Source: Phycisphaerae bacterium
Lineage (GTDB): Bacteria > Planctomycetota > Phycisphaerae > FEN-1346 > JAACEH01
Direction: 5' to 3'
Length of the DNA: 64,000 nucleotides
Assembly (NCBI GenBank): GCA_012729015.1
Contig: JAAYDY010000099.1
Span: 95,144-159,143, forward strand
Part shown: in pieces, positions 1 to 10,000 of the stretch
Position numbering within the stretch: position 1 is the stretch's first letter
Layout of the letters: each line of letters begins with the position of its first letter
Notes under the pieces: model-generated
The model's database searches: none
Seen by the model: only the letters and a program-made list of their open reading frames with translations
What the model was told of the DNA's origin: nothing
Program-made: the position numbers and the translations under genes

Positions 1-2528
1 GCGCGGCCCGTGTAGTTGCGGCAGGCGTCGATCGGCGCGAAGACCATCGTGGCCGCCTCGTTCTCGTCCTGGGTCGGCCGATCGTCGGTCACCACGATAG
101 CGTAGTGCAGTCCGGCCTGTGACCATGCCAGCCGCACCTCGGCCGACAGGTCCGCCGGGCCCTGCCACTGGTTGGCCACGTCCGGGTGGCAGACGAGTCG
201 CTGCGCGTCGTCCAGCCGCAGCACGGCCGCATCGGCCGGCCAGTCGTCCAGCCGCCCGTCGGTCACGATGCCAGGCGCCTGCGGCACGTCCGCGTGCGGT
301 CGGTCTGTGGCCACGCGCTGCCGCAGGCCCGGTTCGCGGACGACGGTCTCGCAAAGCAACCGGTCCAGCGCTTGCCAGGAGCGTGCGTCGCGAAGCTGTC
401 GCGCCTGGCTCAGGGCCTCGTCGAAGGCGCTCTCCAGGGGCACGCCCGCTTTCCGCGCCTCTTCCAGGTCGGCCGCATAGCGATCCAGCCGCGACACAAG
501 CAGCGGCTCCAGGCCGGGGGCCTCCTGCGACACCGAGACCACGCGCCCCGTGCCCGGCATGGCCACGGCCTTGACGCTCCACGGCGGCAGGGTGTATGCG
601 GCTTCCGTCAACTCAGCGTCTCCGCCGCCCGCGCTCCACCTGACCGTCACGGCGACCTCGACGTCCGAGCGGTTCGCCATCTGCACGTGGAACCGGTCGC
701 CGGTGTTACACGTTCTCACGCTCACCGGATACCCCGGCGCGCCGGCGTACGGCTCCATCCGCCGCAGGGGCATCCGCATCAGCTCGTTCATCACGAGCCG
801 CGTGTCGTCCTCGTGCAGGGCGACCGATCCGTCGGCGCCGGTCCAGAGCGCCCAGGGCGTCATGCCTTCGCCGAGGGCCGCGGCCAGGGGGGCCCAGTAC
901 GCCTCCCCGACAGGGACCAGCGTCGGGGCCAGTTCGCCCCACGTCCACCAGAAGTGCGGCGCCGCCAGGCCGATCACCCGCCGGTCGGGCGTCCCGTCCA
1001 GCGACAGGCCGCTCAGGTACAACCCTTCGGCGGCCGCCGCGAGGCCCGGCGAGCGGCTCAGGTCGTCGAGCATCCAGTACCGCGGCACCGCCCCGCGGCC
1101 GAACCGCGCCGCGGCGCCGTCGTCGCGCCCGCACCGCCACATCGGCACCAGGCGCCGCTGGCTGCCCATCGCCTCGGCGTCGGCGCCGAGGTCGCGCCAC
1201 GCCGCCAGCGCATGGGCCGACAGCGCGTCGTCGGGGCTTTTGCCCGAGCGCTGCCAGCGGGCCACCACCGCCCAGTCCGACCCCGGCCGGCTGAACAGGT
1301 GCGCGTCGGGCCCCGGCCGCCCCAGCATGTGGAACAGCGCCCCGTTGCGAACCGTTTGCTCCATCGCCTGCTGGAGCCGCGCGATCAACTCGCCGTACTC
1401 CGCGCCCATGCCGCGGTCGAAGGCGGCCGTCCGGTCCGGTCCGCCCCACAGCAGGCCGACAAACGACGCCCGCCTGCCGTACGGCTCCAGAAAATCGGTC
1501 GTTATGAACGCCTGCCAGGCGTTGCGGACGTTGTTGTCCTCCAGCCGCAGGGCGTCGCCCTCGATGCCCGGCAACCGCCATCGGCCTCCGGAAACGTCCG
1601 GACAGAACGCCGCGACGGCGCCCTTGCCGCCGCCGTCCAGCGCCGTCATCAGCGTGTCGGTGCGCGAACTGCGTACGCCGAGGGCCTTGCTGTCGTAGTG
1701 GATCGCTTGACCGCGCGCCGCGTCGAACACCACGTCGTCTACGCCCAGGTAATCCATCGCGCCGAGCAGGTTGTCCGCGCGGCCGCCGAACCGGCTGTGC
1801 AGGTTCCGCGGATCGCCCAGCCCCAGCCCGGCCCGGCGCCCCCCGCCCATCGGCCGCGAACGACGAGGCGGCAGGCGGTCCTCCGCTGTCACGCAGACCC
1901 AGACCCGGGCCAGCGCCGCCGGTCCGCGGGCGTGCCAGTTGGCCACCAGCAGCGCCGCCGGCGCGTCGCTCGTCGGATACAGCAACGTCCATCGCGCCGC
2001 CATCCGGCCCGACACCGGCAACAGATCGCCCGTGCGGTAACCGAACTCCGTCCGGGCCGACGGCTGCTCGTTGTCGCCGTTCGGCGGCTGCGCCACGGCC
2101 ACGGCCGTCATCCGGTCCGCGTCGTCGGGAAACTCCAGGACGATCACGTGCGGCCGTGCGACACCCGCCACGCGAAACCGGTACGCGAACCAACTGTTCG
2201 GCGCAGCCCCGGTCTCCCGGTACGTCCCCGCGTCGCTCGTGGTCACGCGGCTGTGGCCGTCGTGAAGCATCGGGTGGCCGTCGTCGGCCTTCGTGCAGTC
2301 GATGTAGTCGATCACCTGGAGGGTCATGCCCCTGGGGGCCACCGGGACTGGCGGCGCCTGGGCGACGAACGTGGTCGGATCGGCGGCGACGAACCGCGCC
2401 ACCTGTCCGCCGGGGTCGGCCGTCGCGGGCGCCTCGGCGCGAGCCGAGACGGCCACGGCCAGAGCCATGGCCAGGGCCGCCGTCAATCGCCCCGCCCGGC
2501 GGGGCCGTCTGTGCGAGATCCGAAGCAA
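1..2528 (-). CDS. Large secreted protein with C-terminal CBM9-like domain (3' end cut off by window)
   Basis: Read on the minus strand from a TTG at 2528 there is one open frame of 842 codons running off the window edge. The TTG is preceded 7 nt upstream by AAAGGA (+ strand 2536-2541) and opens a good signal peptide: basic MLRISHRRPRRAGRL, a hydrophobic Ala/Leu stretch, then SARA-E. A later ATG at 2468 would shorten the signal. The middle is rich in Trp, Gly and Asp like a secreted glycosidase-type protein, but I recognise no catalytic family. The last visible part (about residues 770-842) contains DGRLDDWP, then SAEVRLAW and LHYAIVVTDDRP, the layout of CBM9/DOMON-type carbohydrate-binding domains. 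Long open frames on the plus strand here are G+C-driven shadows. Likely exported; function unknown, sugar binding inferred. Confidence 0.8.
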   Translation of the reverse strand, partial: MLRISHRRPRRAGRLTAALAMALAVAVSARAEAPATADPGGQVARFVAADPTTFVAQAPPVPVAPRGMTLQVIDYIDCTKADDGHPMLHDGHSRVTTSDAGTYRETGAAPNSWFAYRFRVAGVARPHVIVLEFPDDADRMTAVAVAQPPNGDNEQPSARTEFGYRTGDLLPVSGRMAARWTLLYPTSDAPAALLVANWHARGPAALARVWVCVTAEDRLPPRRSRPMGGGRRAGLGLGDPRNLHSRFGGRADNLLGAMDYLGVDDVVFDAARGQAIHYDSKALGVRSSRTDTLMTALDGGGKGAVAAFCPDVSGGRWRLPGIEGDALRLEDNNVRNAWQAFITTDFLEPYGRRASFVGLLWGGPDRTAAFDRGMGAEYGELIARLQQAMEQTVRNGALFHMLGRPGPDAHLFSRPGSDWAVVARWQRSGKSPDDALSAHALAAWRDLGADAEAMGSQRRLVPMWRCGRDDGAAARFGRGAVPRYWMLDDLSRSPGLAAAAEGLYLSGLSLDGTPDRRVIGLAAPHFWWTWGELAPTLVPVGEAYWAPLAAALGEGMTPWALWTGADGSVALHEDDTRLVMNELMRMPLRRMEPYAGAPGYPVSVRTCNTGDRFHVQMANRSDVEVAVTVRWSAGGGDAELTEAAYTLPPWSVKAVAMPGTGRVVSVSQEAPGLEPLLVSRLDRYAADLEEARKAGVPLESAFDEALSQARQLRDARSWQALDRLLCETVVREPGLRQRVATDRPHADVPQAPGIVTDGRLDDWPADAAVLRLDDAQRLVCHPDVANQWQGPADLSAEVRLAWSQAGLHYAIVVTDDRPTQDENEAATMVFAPIDACRNYTGR

Positions 2529-2851
2529 GGTCGCGTCCTTTCGCGTCGCCGGCGCCCGCCCGGCCCGACGCACATCGCTTGTGATACGAATGGCCGGCCC
2601 GGCGGCGCGGCGCCATCCAGGCCCCGGCCCATGCTATCCGCGCCCGCCACCCGACGCAAGTCCGCGACCCCAGTCGGTGCGTGCACCCGCCGCCGGAGAA
2701 AGATCAGGCACACCCTTGCCCGGCGGGCCGCCTTCAACGATAATGCCATGACCGTGGTCGGCCTGGGTCGGCTGCCCGTCGGCGACCGCGCTACGGGCGA
2801 CGCCGGCGTGGGGCCGGGCGCGACGCTTCCGGGGAAGGGCGGCACAAGGGC

Positions 2852-3046
2852 ATGGGCATGGCGATGTGGAGCGGTCTGATCCTGTTGCTTCTGGTCCTGG
2901 GCGGTCTTGCGCTCGTCGGGCTGGTCGTCGTCGCCGTGGTGGTGATCCTGATCCGCGAGAGGCGCATGAAGAGGCAGCAGGAAGAAGCCGACACGGCCGG
3001 CGGTCAAGAGGCGGCTTCGCTGGATTCGACTGTGGAGCAACGATGA
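2852..3046 (+). CDS. Small single-pass membrane protein
   Basis: A 64-residue protein with one strong hydrophobic helix (about residues 6-33, nearly all Leu/Val/Ala/Gly/Ile), then a basic stretch RERRMKRQQ and an acidic polar tail. This fits a single transmembrane segment with the charged C-terminus in the cytoplasm. ATG codons at 2852, 2858 and 2864 are all in frame; AAGGG at 2846-2850 spaces better with the second. Its stop TGA overlaps the ATG of the following lipoprotein (ATGA at 3043-3046), so the two are translationally coupled. No family recognised. Confidence 0.6.
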   Translation: MGMAMWSGLILLLLVLGGLALVGLVVVAVVVILIRERRMKRQQEEADTAGGQEAASLDSTVEQR

Positions 3047-3564
3047 AACGGTTGCTGATGCTGACGGCCGTGGTGGTCTTCGGCCTTTCGTTTGCGGCGG
3101 GATGCGCACGCGTTCCGGCCCAATGGAAGGGCGAGCTGTCCATGCGCGACATCTACCTGAACCTCATGACTGACGAGCAGGCCTCCGTGCTGCGGCAGAT
3201 GGAGGCCGACGAGGTGGACGAGGAGAAACGCATCCTCTACTGCCAGGAGATCGGCGTGTACCAGCCGTGGCGCGGCGTTCCCGCGGAGACTCAGGCCGTG
3301 ATCCGCAAGGGCCAGGTCGTCGAAGGCATGCAGCCCGTCGAGGTGCGCATGGCCTGGGGCCCGCCGGCCGTGGCCGAGACCATCACCACCGACGCCGAAC
3401 GGGCCGACGGCCACCGCCGCGACCTCTGGAACTTCATGCCGCGAGTCGCCAAGGACGGCTCCGTCACGTATCAGCGCCAGGCGTGTTTCCTGGACGAGCG
3501 GCTCGAATGGTATAAGGACTTCCACAAGCGGTCCTTCTGGAGCCGCTTCGCGCCGCGCAAGTGA
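3043..3564 (+). CDS. Lipoprotein of unknown function
   Basis: A 173-residue protein beginning MKRLLMLTAVVVFGLSFAAGC: a short basic start, a hydrophobic core and a lipobox (FAAGC, Cys21), so it is predicted to be lipidated. The mature part is polar. A stretch near residues 95-125 (PVEVRMAWGPPA) resembles the small SmpA/OmlA-type fold in which a helical region precedes a beta sheet, and VRMAWGPP is similar to motifs of that group; this is suggestive only. It overlaps the upstream membrane protein by 4 nt and the downstream flavoprotein by 4 nt, so the three are probably one transcript. Confidence 0.75.
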   Translation: MKRLLMLTAVVVFGLSFAAGCARVPAQWKGELSMRDIYLNLMTDEQASVLRQMEADEVDEEKRILYCQEIGVYQPWRGVPAETQAVIRKGQVVEGMQPVEVRMAWGPPAVAETITTDAERADGHRRDLWNFMPRVAKDGSVTYQRQACFLDERLEWYKDFHKRSFWSRFAPRK

Positions 3565-4799
3565 GCGCCACCGCCATGCATCCTCCGGTCGTCATCGTCG
3601 GGGCCGGCGCCGCCGGGCTGTTCGCCGCGGCCCACCTGGCCGGTCTCGGCCGCCCCGTGATCGTGCTGGAACGCGGCGACCGCCCGGCGCGCAAGGTGCT
3701 CGCCGCCGGCGGCGCACGGTGCAACTTCACCAACGACCGCTCGCCCGAGGGCATGCTGTCGGCGCTGCCGACCGCCGCCCGGCGATTCCTCAAGCCTGCC
3801 ATGTACGAATTGCCGTCCGAGGCCCTTCGCCGCTGGTTCGCCGAGCGCGGCGTGCCCAGTGTCGTCGAGGATCGCCGCTGCGTGTTCCCGTCCAGCGGCC
3901 GATCGCGAGACGTCGTCGAGGCGATGCTTGCGGCCGCCCGGCAGGCCGGGGCCGACGTGCGTACCGGGGTCGCCTGCCGCGGCGTGCGCGTCGAGGATGG
4001 GCACGTTGCGGCGGTTCGCACCGACGACGGCGACCTGCCGGCGGCCGCGGTCCTGCTGGCGTGCGGCGGCCCGGCGGCACCCCACCTGGGCGGCACTGAT
4101 GCCGGCCTCGGCCTCCTGGCCGACCTGGGCCACCGCCTCGTGCCCGTGCGGCCCGGCCTGACACCGCTCCTGGCCGACGATCCGCTGCTGCGGCCGTTGC
4201 AGGGCATCACCTTCGAGGCCGTCCGCCTGCGGCTGGCGCGGCACGCCGTGGAGGGGCCCGCGCTGTGCGCCCATTTCGGCCTCACGGGACCGGCCGCACT
4301 CGACATGAGCCTTGCCGTGGACACGCTTCCGGCCAACATCGTCATGAGCCTGTCGGCAAGTTGCACGGCCGACGACGTCGAATCCTGTCTCGTGGTGCCG
4401 CGCGGCGGCCATGGCCCCGTGCGGTTGTCGACGGCCCTGGGCCAGTGGCTCCCGCGGCGCGTCGCCGCCCAGGTCATGCAATCACTCGGCATCGCACCGG
4501 ACATGACCCTCAGCCGCCTGACGCAGGCCGACCGCCGGGCCGTGGTCCGCTGCGTGACCGGCCACCCGATCCGCGTCACCGGTCTGGGCGACTGGCCGCT
4601 GGCCATGGTCACCGTCGGCGGCGGCGCGCTGGGCGATGTGGAGCCGCGCACCATGCGCAGCCGCAAGGTCCGCGGGCTCTATGTCGCCGGCGAACTGCTC
4701 GACGTGGCCGGCCCCACCGGCGGCTGGAACCTCCACGGGGCCATGGCCACCGGCCTGCTGGCCGCCCGGGCCATCCGGGCCGACCTGGCCCAGTCGTAG
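3561..4799 (+). CDS. NAD(P)/FAD-dependent oxidoreductase, HI0933/YhiN (BaiN-like) family
   Basis: A 412-residue flavoprotein. The N-terminus has the FAD-binding Rossmann motif VIVGAGAAGLFAA followed by the family signature KVLAAGGARCNFTND. The C-terminus has TVGGGALGDVEPRTMRS, then LYVAGELLDVAGPTGGWNLHGA, the second FAD contact typical of HI0933-like proteins. Length matches the family (about 390-420). The start is either GTG at 3561, overlapping the lipoprotein stop, or ATG at 3576 just before the Rossmann strand. Proteins of this family are flavin-dependent reductases of mostly unknown substrate; some act on bile acids. Cytoplasmic. Confidence 0.9.
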   Translation: MSATAMHPPVVIVGAGAAGLFAAAHLAGLGRPVIVLERGDRPARKVLAAGGARCNFTNDRSPEGMLSALPTAARRFLKPAMYELPSEALRRWFAERGVPSVVEDRRCVFPSSGRSRDVVEAMLAAARQAGADVRTGVACRGVRVEDGHVAAVRTDDGDLPAAAVLLACGGPAAPHLGGTDAGLGLLADLGHRLVPVRPGLTPLLADDPLLRPLQGITFEAVRLRLARHAVEGPALCAHFGLTGPAALDMSLAVDTLPANIVMSLSASCTADDVESCLVVPRGGHGPVRLSTALGQWLPRRVAAQVMQSLGIAPDMTLSRLTQADRRAVVRCVTGHPIRVTGLGDWPLAMVTVGGGALGDVEPRTMRSRKVRGLYVAGELLDVAGPTGGWNLHGAMATGLLAARAIRADLAQS

Positions 4800-4949
4800 T
4801 GTGCCCTGCGTGCCTCCGCCGCCGCGGCATGTGTTCTTGCGGCCAAGCGGCCATTGCTCGGACCTCCTCGATGGTATCATGAAGCCCGTGGGGATCATTC
4901 GGTTTCCACAGCAAACGACCGTTACGCTTCGCTCTGCGGAGGACCGCTC

Positions 4950-6056
4950 ATGCTCAGGGTGACCGCCTTGTCCCTTCTTCTGGTGACGACTCTGTCGGCG
5001 GCAGCCCCGTCGCCCGCTCCCGTGGAACAGCCAGAGCCCCCGAATCCGGTCATCCAGTCGCCCGTGGGATTCATCAAGGGATACACCTGGGGCTGGAACT
5101 CGGTGCGTGGCGACTACCTGGGCAAGCCGGCGGAAGACTCGATGAAGGCACTGGCCGAGACCGGCGTTAACTGGACCACCATTGCCTATGCGGCGCATCT
5201 GCCCGTCTGGAATGAGCCCCGCCTGGTCTACGGTGAGGCCGACCCGAAGATGCCTTCCGACGACGAAATCCGCCGGGCGATCCAGCTCGCGCGCAAGCAC
5301 CGGTTGAAGGTGTGTCTGAAGCCGGTAGTCAACGAGGGACCCGATGCGCCGAAGGGGCAGTGGCGCGGCACGATTGACTTCAAGACGCCTGACGGCAAGA
5401 CCGACGCCGCCGCCTGGGAGATCTGGTGGACCGCGTACGACGCCTACATCCTGCATCACGCCAGGATCGCCCAGGAAACGGGTTGCGAACTGTTCTGCAT
5501 CGGTTGCGAGATGAAATCGACCGAACGCTTCACGGAGCATTGGCGAGGGCTGATCAGGAAAGTGCGTGACATCTATACCGGCCCGCTGGTCTACAACGCC
5601 GTCCTCGACAAGCTGTGGGACATCCAGTGGTGGGACGCCGTGGATATACTTGGGATCAGCGCCTACTCGTGGCACCCCGAGCAGCCGGATTCGTCCGTCG
5701 AGGCCCAGGTGGCCTACTGGACGAAATGGCGCACGGGACTGCGGGCCCTGGCCGCCAAGACCGGCAAGCCCATCTTCTTCATCGAGATCGGTTGTCGCTC
5801 CGCCCGAGGGGCGGCGGCCATGTCCGGCGACTTCACGCACTGGGAATGGCCTTACGATGGCGAGGAACAGGCACGCTTCTACGAGGCGGCTTTCCGGGTG
5901 TTCTGGAACGAACCGTGGTTCTGTGGCTATTCCTGGTGGGACTGGAAGGTCAAGCTCTACAAGAAAGACGAGGCCGACCAGAACAAGGAATTCGTGATCT
6001 ACGGCAAACCCGCCGAGCAGGTCCTCCGCACCTGGTACGCCAAGGAGCGCAAGTAG
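4950..6056 (+). CDS. Secreted glycoside hydrolase, GH113-like (beta-mannanase-type TIM barrel)
   Basis: A 368-residue protein with a cleavable signal peptide (MLRVTALSLLLVTTLSAAAP). The start ATG at 4950 is preceded by GGAGG about 8 nt upstream; an open frame extends further upstream but lacks a signal. The mature part looks like a (beta/alpha)8 barrel of family GH113: a repeated pattern of hydrophobic strands, the candidate acid/base Glu187 in CIGCEMKS after strand 4, and the candidate nucleophile Glu279 in FFIEIGCRS at strand 7, followed by the Trp-rich GYSWWDWK. GH113 enzymes cleave beta-1,4-mannan. The assignment is from motif layout only; another clan GH-A family is possible. It stands alone between unrelated genes. 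Confidence 0.75.
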   Translation: MLRVTALSLLLVTTLSAAAPSPAPVEQPEPPNPVIQSPVGFIKGYTWGWNSVRGDYLGKPAEDSMKALAETGVNWTTIAYAAHLPVWNEPRLVYGEADPKMPSDDEIRRAIQLARKHRLKVCLKPVVNEGPDAPKGQWRGTIDFKTPDGKTDAAAWEIWWTAYDAYILHHARIAQETGCELFCIGCEMKSTERFTEHWRGLIRKVRDIYTGPLVYNAVLDKLWDIQWWDAVDILGISAYSWHPEQPDSSVEAQVAYWTKWRTGLRALAAKTGKPIFFIEIGCRSARGAAAMSGDFTHWEWPYDGEEQARFYEAAFRVFWNEPWFCGYSWWDWKVKLYKKDEADQNKEFVIYGKPAEQVLRTWYAKERK

Positions 6057-6187
6057 CCGGGGGCAGGGGGAGAGGCCGGCCCGACGATCCGTCGGACTCC
6101 TCCCAGGCGCGCTTGACCAGCCGTGTGCGGGCTGCTACTCTGGAGTGCAGCGGCAAGGGGCGTGCACATCTCTTGGAGGGGGTCCTC

Positions 6188-6856
6188 ATGAGCGGTCGAT
6201 GCATTCGTGTCTGCCTGGCGGCGGCGACGGTGGCGGCGATGGCTCTCGGTATGGGCGGGTGCTACACGAAGGAAAAACAGTCGTTCTTCCTGGCCGTCCA
6301 CGGCGGCAACACGTCGGAGGTCGAGCGCATGCTCGGCGACCACGCCGACTGGGTCCGCACGGTGAACGACGAGGGGGCGCAGCCCATCCACGTCGCAGCC
6401 ATGGAAGGGCAGACCAAGGTTGCCGTGATGCTCCTGGACCGCGGGGCGGACCTCGAAGCCAAACACAAGAACTCCTGGCGTCCGCTGTGCTGGGCCTGCG
6501 AGCGTGGCGCCGCCGACACGGCCGCGATGCTCCTGGACCGCGGCGCCGCCATCGACGCTCGCGACCGCTGGGGCCGCACGCCGCTGTACTGGGCGGCCAC
6601 CCACGGCCACACCCCCGTCGTCGAGCTGCTGATCGCCCGCAAGGCCGACGTCCGCGCCGCCGACAAGGACGGTCGCACCGCCCTTCACGAGGCCGTTCGA
6701 TTCGGCCGCGAAGAGTGCGTCGCCCGGCTGATCCGCGCCGGCGCCGACGTCAATGCCGCCGACAAGGGCGGTCAACGCCCCCTCGGCGTCGCGACGAACG
6801 TCCGGCGTCACGACAAAATCCGCCAGATGCTCCTGAGCGCCGGGGCCACCCCGTAG
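6188..6856 (+). CDS. Ankyrin-repeat lipoprotein
   Basis: A 222-residue protein starting at ATG 6188, with TTGGAGGGGG just upstream. The signal peptide ends in a lipobox (MGGC, Cys25), so it should be anchored in a membrane by lipid. The rest is about five ankyrin repeats with the usual pattern G-x-TPLxxAAxxGHxxVVxLLLxxGADxxA (for example WGRTPLYWAATHGHTPVVELL and DGRTALHEAV). Ankyrin repeats mediate protein-protein contact; there is no enzymatic domain. The open frame extends far upstream without a signal peptide and is not the true start. Confidence 0.9.
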   Translation: MSGRCIRVCLAAATVAAMALGMGGCYTKEKQSFFLAVHGGNTSEVERMLGDHADWVRTVNDEGAQPIHVAAMEGQTKVAVMLLDRGADLEAKHKNSWRPLCWACERGAADTAAMLLDRGAAIDARDRWGRTPLYWAATHGHTPVVELLIARKADVRAADKDGRTALHEAVRFGREECVARLIRAGADVNAADKGGQRPLGVATNVRRHDKIRQMLLSAGATP

Positions 6857-6908
6857 TCCTCCCTGTTCGGATGCGTCCCGGGCCAAGGTTCCCCGTGGGC
6901 CACCATTT

Positions 6909-6930
6909 CCGGTATCTTTCCGGTATCTTT
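6909..6930 (+). repeat. Two perfect tandem copies of an 11-bp unit
   Basis: CCGGTATCTTT occurs twice in immediate succession, 6 bp upstream of the oxidoreductase promoter. Such spacing (one helical turn) could be a pair of regulator sites, or simply a short duplication. Confidence 0.7.
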
Positions 6931-6935
6931 CGCGG

Positions 6936-6964
6936 TTGCCAAGGTGTGGCAAACGTGGTACATT
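6936..6964 (+). promoter_or_regulatory. Promoter of pyruvate:ferredoxin oxidoreductase with overlapping inverted repeat
   Basis: TTGCCA (6936-6941), a 17-bp spacer and TACATT (6959-6964) form a sigma70-type promoter about 60 nt ahead of the start codon. The -35 box is also the left arm of a perfect inverted repeat TTGCCA-N5-TGGCAA (6936-6952) lying in the spacer, where a repressor would block polymerase. The regulator is unknown. Confidence 0.55.
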
Positions 6965-7023
6965 GCATGCCTTTAGGTGTGGGGCGAAGGACCATTAACT
7001 GCGGTTCAGGAGACGTGTAAGTC

Positions 7024-10000
7024 ATGAAAAGAAAAATGGTAACGATTGACGGGAACGAAGCGGCGGCGTACGTCGCGCACAAGACCAACGAGGTCATCGC
7101 GATCTACCCGATCACGCCTTCCAGCGCCATGGGCGAACACGCCGACGCCTGGTCCGCCCGCGGCCAGAAGAACATCTGGGGCACGGTGCCGCTGGTCTGC
7201 GAAATGCAGAGCGAGGGTGGCGCCGCCGGAGCCGTTCACGGCGCCCTTCAGACCGGATCGCTCACGACCACCTTCACGGCCTCGCAGGGCCTGTTGCTGA
7301 TGATCCCCAACATGTACAAGATCGCCGGCGAACTGACGCCGACGGTCTTCCACGTGTCGGCCCGCACCGTGGCCGCCCACGCCCTCAGCATCTTCGGCGA
7401 CCATAGCGACGTGATGGCCGTCCGCCAGACCGGCTTCGGCCTGCTGGCCTCGGGCTCGAACCAGGAAGTCATGGACCTGGCCCTGGTGGCCCAGGCCGCG
7501 ACGCTCGAATCGCGCGTCCCGATGATCCACTTCTTCGACGGGTTCCGCACCAGCCACGAAATCAACAAGGTCGAGCAGCTCACCGACGACGACCTGCGGG
7601 CGATGATCGACGACGACCTCGTCCTGGCCCATCGCAACCGAGCCCTGAACCCCGAGCGGCCGCTCATCCGCGGCACCGCCCAGAACCCCGACGTCTTCTT
7701 CCAGGCCCGCGAGGCCTGCAACCCGTTCTACCTGAAGGCCCCGGCGATCATCCAGAAGGCCATGGACAAGTTCGCCAAGGTCACCGGGCGGCAGTACCAC
7801 CTGTTCGACTACGCCGGTGCGCCGGACGCCGAGCGCGTCATCGTCCTGATGGGCTCGGGCGCCGAAACCGCCCATGAGACCGTGGACTACCTGACCGCCA
7901 AGGGCGAGAAGGTCGGCGTGCTGAAGATCCGCCTCTACCGGCCGTTCAGCGTCAAGGACTTCGTGGCCGCGCTGCCGAAGTCCGTCAAGATCATCGCCGC
8001 CCTGGACCGGACCAAAGAGCCCGGCTCGATCGGCGAGCCGCTGTACCAGGACTGCCTGACGGCCCTGGCCGAGGCCGGCCGCACGGTCAAGGTCGTCGGC
8101 GGCCGCTACGGCCTGTCGAGCAAAGAGTTCACGCCCGCGATGATCAAGGGCGTCTTCGACCACCTGGCCAAGGCCGATCCGGCGAACCACTTCACCGTGG
8201 GCATCGAGGACGACGTGACCAAGGCGAGCATCGCCTACGATCCGGCGTTCAACATCGAGGACCCGAAGGTCGTCCGCTGCATGTTCTACGGCCTGGGCTC
8301 CGACGGCACCGTGGGCGCCAACCACAACTCGATCCGCATCATCGGCGAAGAGACCGACAACTACGCCCAGGGCTACTTCGTGTACGACTCGAAGAAGGCC
8401 GGGGCCGTCACGGTGTCGCACCTGCGGTTCGGGCCGAAGCCGATCCGGCTGTCGTGCCTGATCACGTCGGCCAACTTCATCGGGTGCCACCAGTGGGTGT
8501 TCCTCGAGAAGTACGACATGCTGGCGAACGCCGCCCCCGGGGCGACGTTCCTGCTCACGTCGCCGTACGCGGCCGACGAGACGTGGCAGCACCTGCCGCG
8601 CGAGGTCCAGCAGCAGATCATCGACAAGAAGCTGAAGTTCTACGTGATCGACGCCTACAAGGTGGCCAAGGACACGGGCATGGGCGTGCGTATCAACACG
8701 ATCATGCAGACGTGCTTCTTCGCCATCAGCGGCATCCTGCCGCGCGACGAGGCCATCAAGGCCATCAAGGACGCCATCGAGAAGACCTACGGCAAGCGCG
8801 GCCCCGAGGTGGTCAAGAAGAACTTCGAGGCCGTGGACCAGTCGCTGGCGAACCTGCACGAAGTGAAGGTGCCCGACAAGGTGACCAGCACGATCGAGCG
8901 GCCGCCGGCCGTGTCGGCCGAGGCGCCCGAGTTCGTCCGCGACGTCCTGGCCACGATCATGTCCGGCAACGGCGACACCCTGCCGGTGTCGAAGATGCCC
9001 GTGGACGGCACGTTCCCGTCGGCCACGACGCAGTGGGAGAAACGCAACATCGCCCTGGAAATCCCGGTCTGGGATCCCGAGGTCTGCATCCAGTGCGGCA
9101 AGTGCTCGATCGCGTGCCCGCACGGCGTGATCCGGCTGAAGATCTACAGCCCCGAGGCCCTCAAGGGCGCCCCGGCCGCGCTGAAGTCGGCCGACGCCCG
9201 CGGCAAGGAATACGCCGGCTTGAAGTGCACCATCCAGGTCGCCCCGGAAGACTGCACCGGATGCGGCGCGTGCGTCCACGTCTGCCCGGCCAAGAACAAG
9301 GCCGAGCCCGAGAAGAAGGCCATCAACCTGGCCGAGCAGATTCCCCTGCGCGAGACCGAACGTGAGTGCTTCGAGTTCTTCCTCGGCATTCCCGAGTTCG
9401 ACCGCTCGAAGATCGGCAACGTGGCCTCGGTCAAGGGCAGCCAGCTCCTGCGGCCGCTGTTCGAGTTCTCCGGCGCCTGCGCCGGCTGCGGCGAAACGCC
9501 CTACGTCAAGCTCCTCAGCCAGCTCTTCGGCGACCGGGCCATCATCGCCAACGCCACCGGCTGCTCGTCCATCTACGGCGGCAACCTGCCCACCACGCCC
9601 TGGTGCGTCAACGCCGACGGCCGCGGCCCGGGCTGGTCCAACAGCCTCTTCGAGGACAACGCGGAGTTCGGTTTCGGATTCCGCCTGACCACCGAGAAGC
9701 AGAACGAGTTCGCCCGCGAGCTGCTGGTGCAGTTGAAGGGCGAGGTCGGCGAAGGCCTGGTGGACGGCTTGCTCAAGGCCGACCAGAGCACCGAGGGCGG
9801 CATCCAGGAACAGCGCAGCCGAGTCGGCGAACTGAAGAAGAAGCTGGCCGCATCGAAGAGCCCGCAGGCGAAAATCCTGTCGGGTGTGGCCGACGCCCTG
9901 ATCCGCCGCAGCATCTGGATCCTCGGGGGCGACGGCTGGGCCTATGACATCGGCTACGGCGGCCTGGACCATGTGCTGGCCAGCGGCCGCAACGTCAACG

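Noticed and set aside
706..2616. A closed 636-codon frame on the minus strand over the first gene
   Set aside because: It is in a different frame from the protein with the signal peptide and domain pattern; the true frame runs off the window edge.
186..2879. An 897-codon open frame on the plus strand over the first gene
   Set aside because: The minus-strand frame has a signal peptide, RBS and a CBM9-like domain; the plus-strand translation is Arg/His/Pro-rich without motifs.
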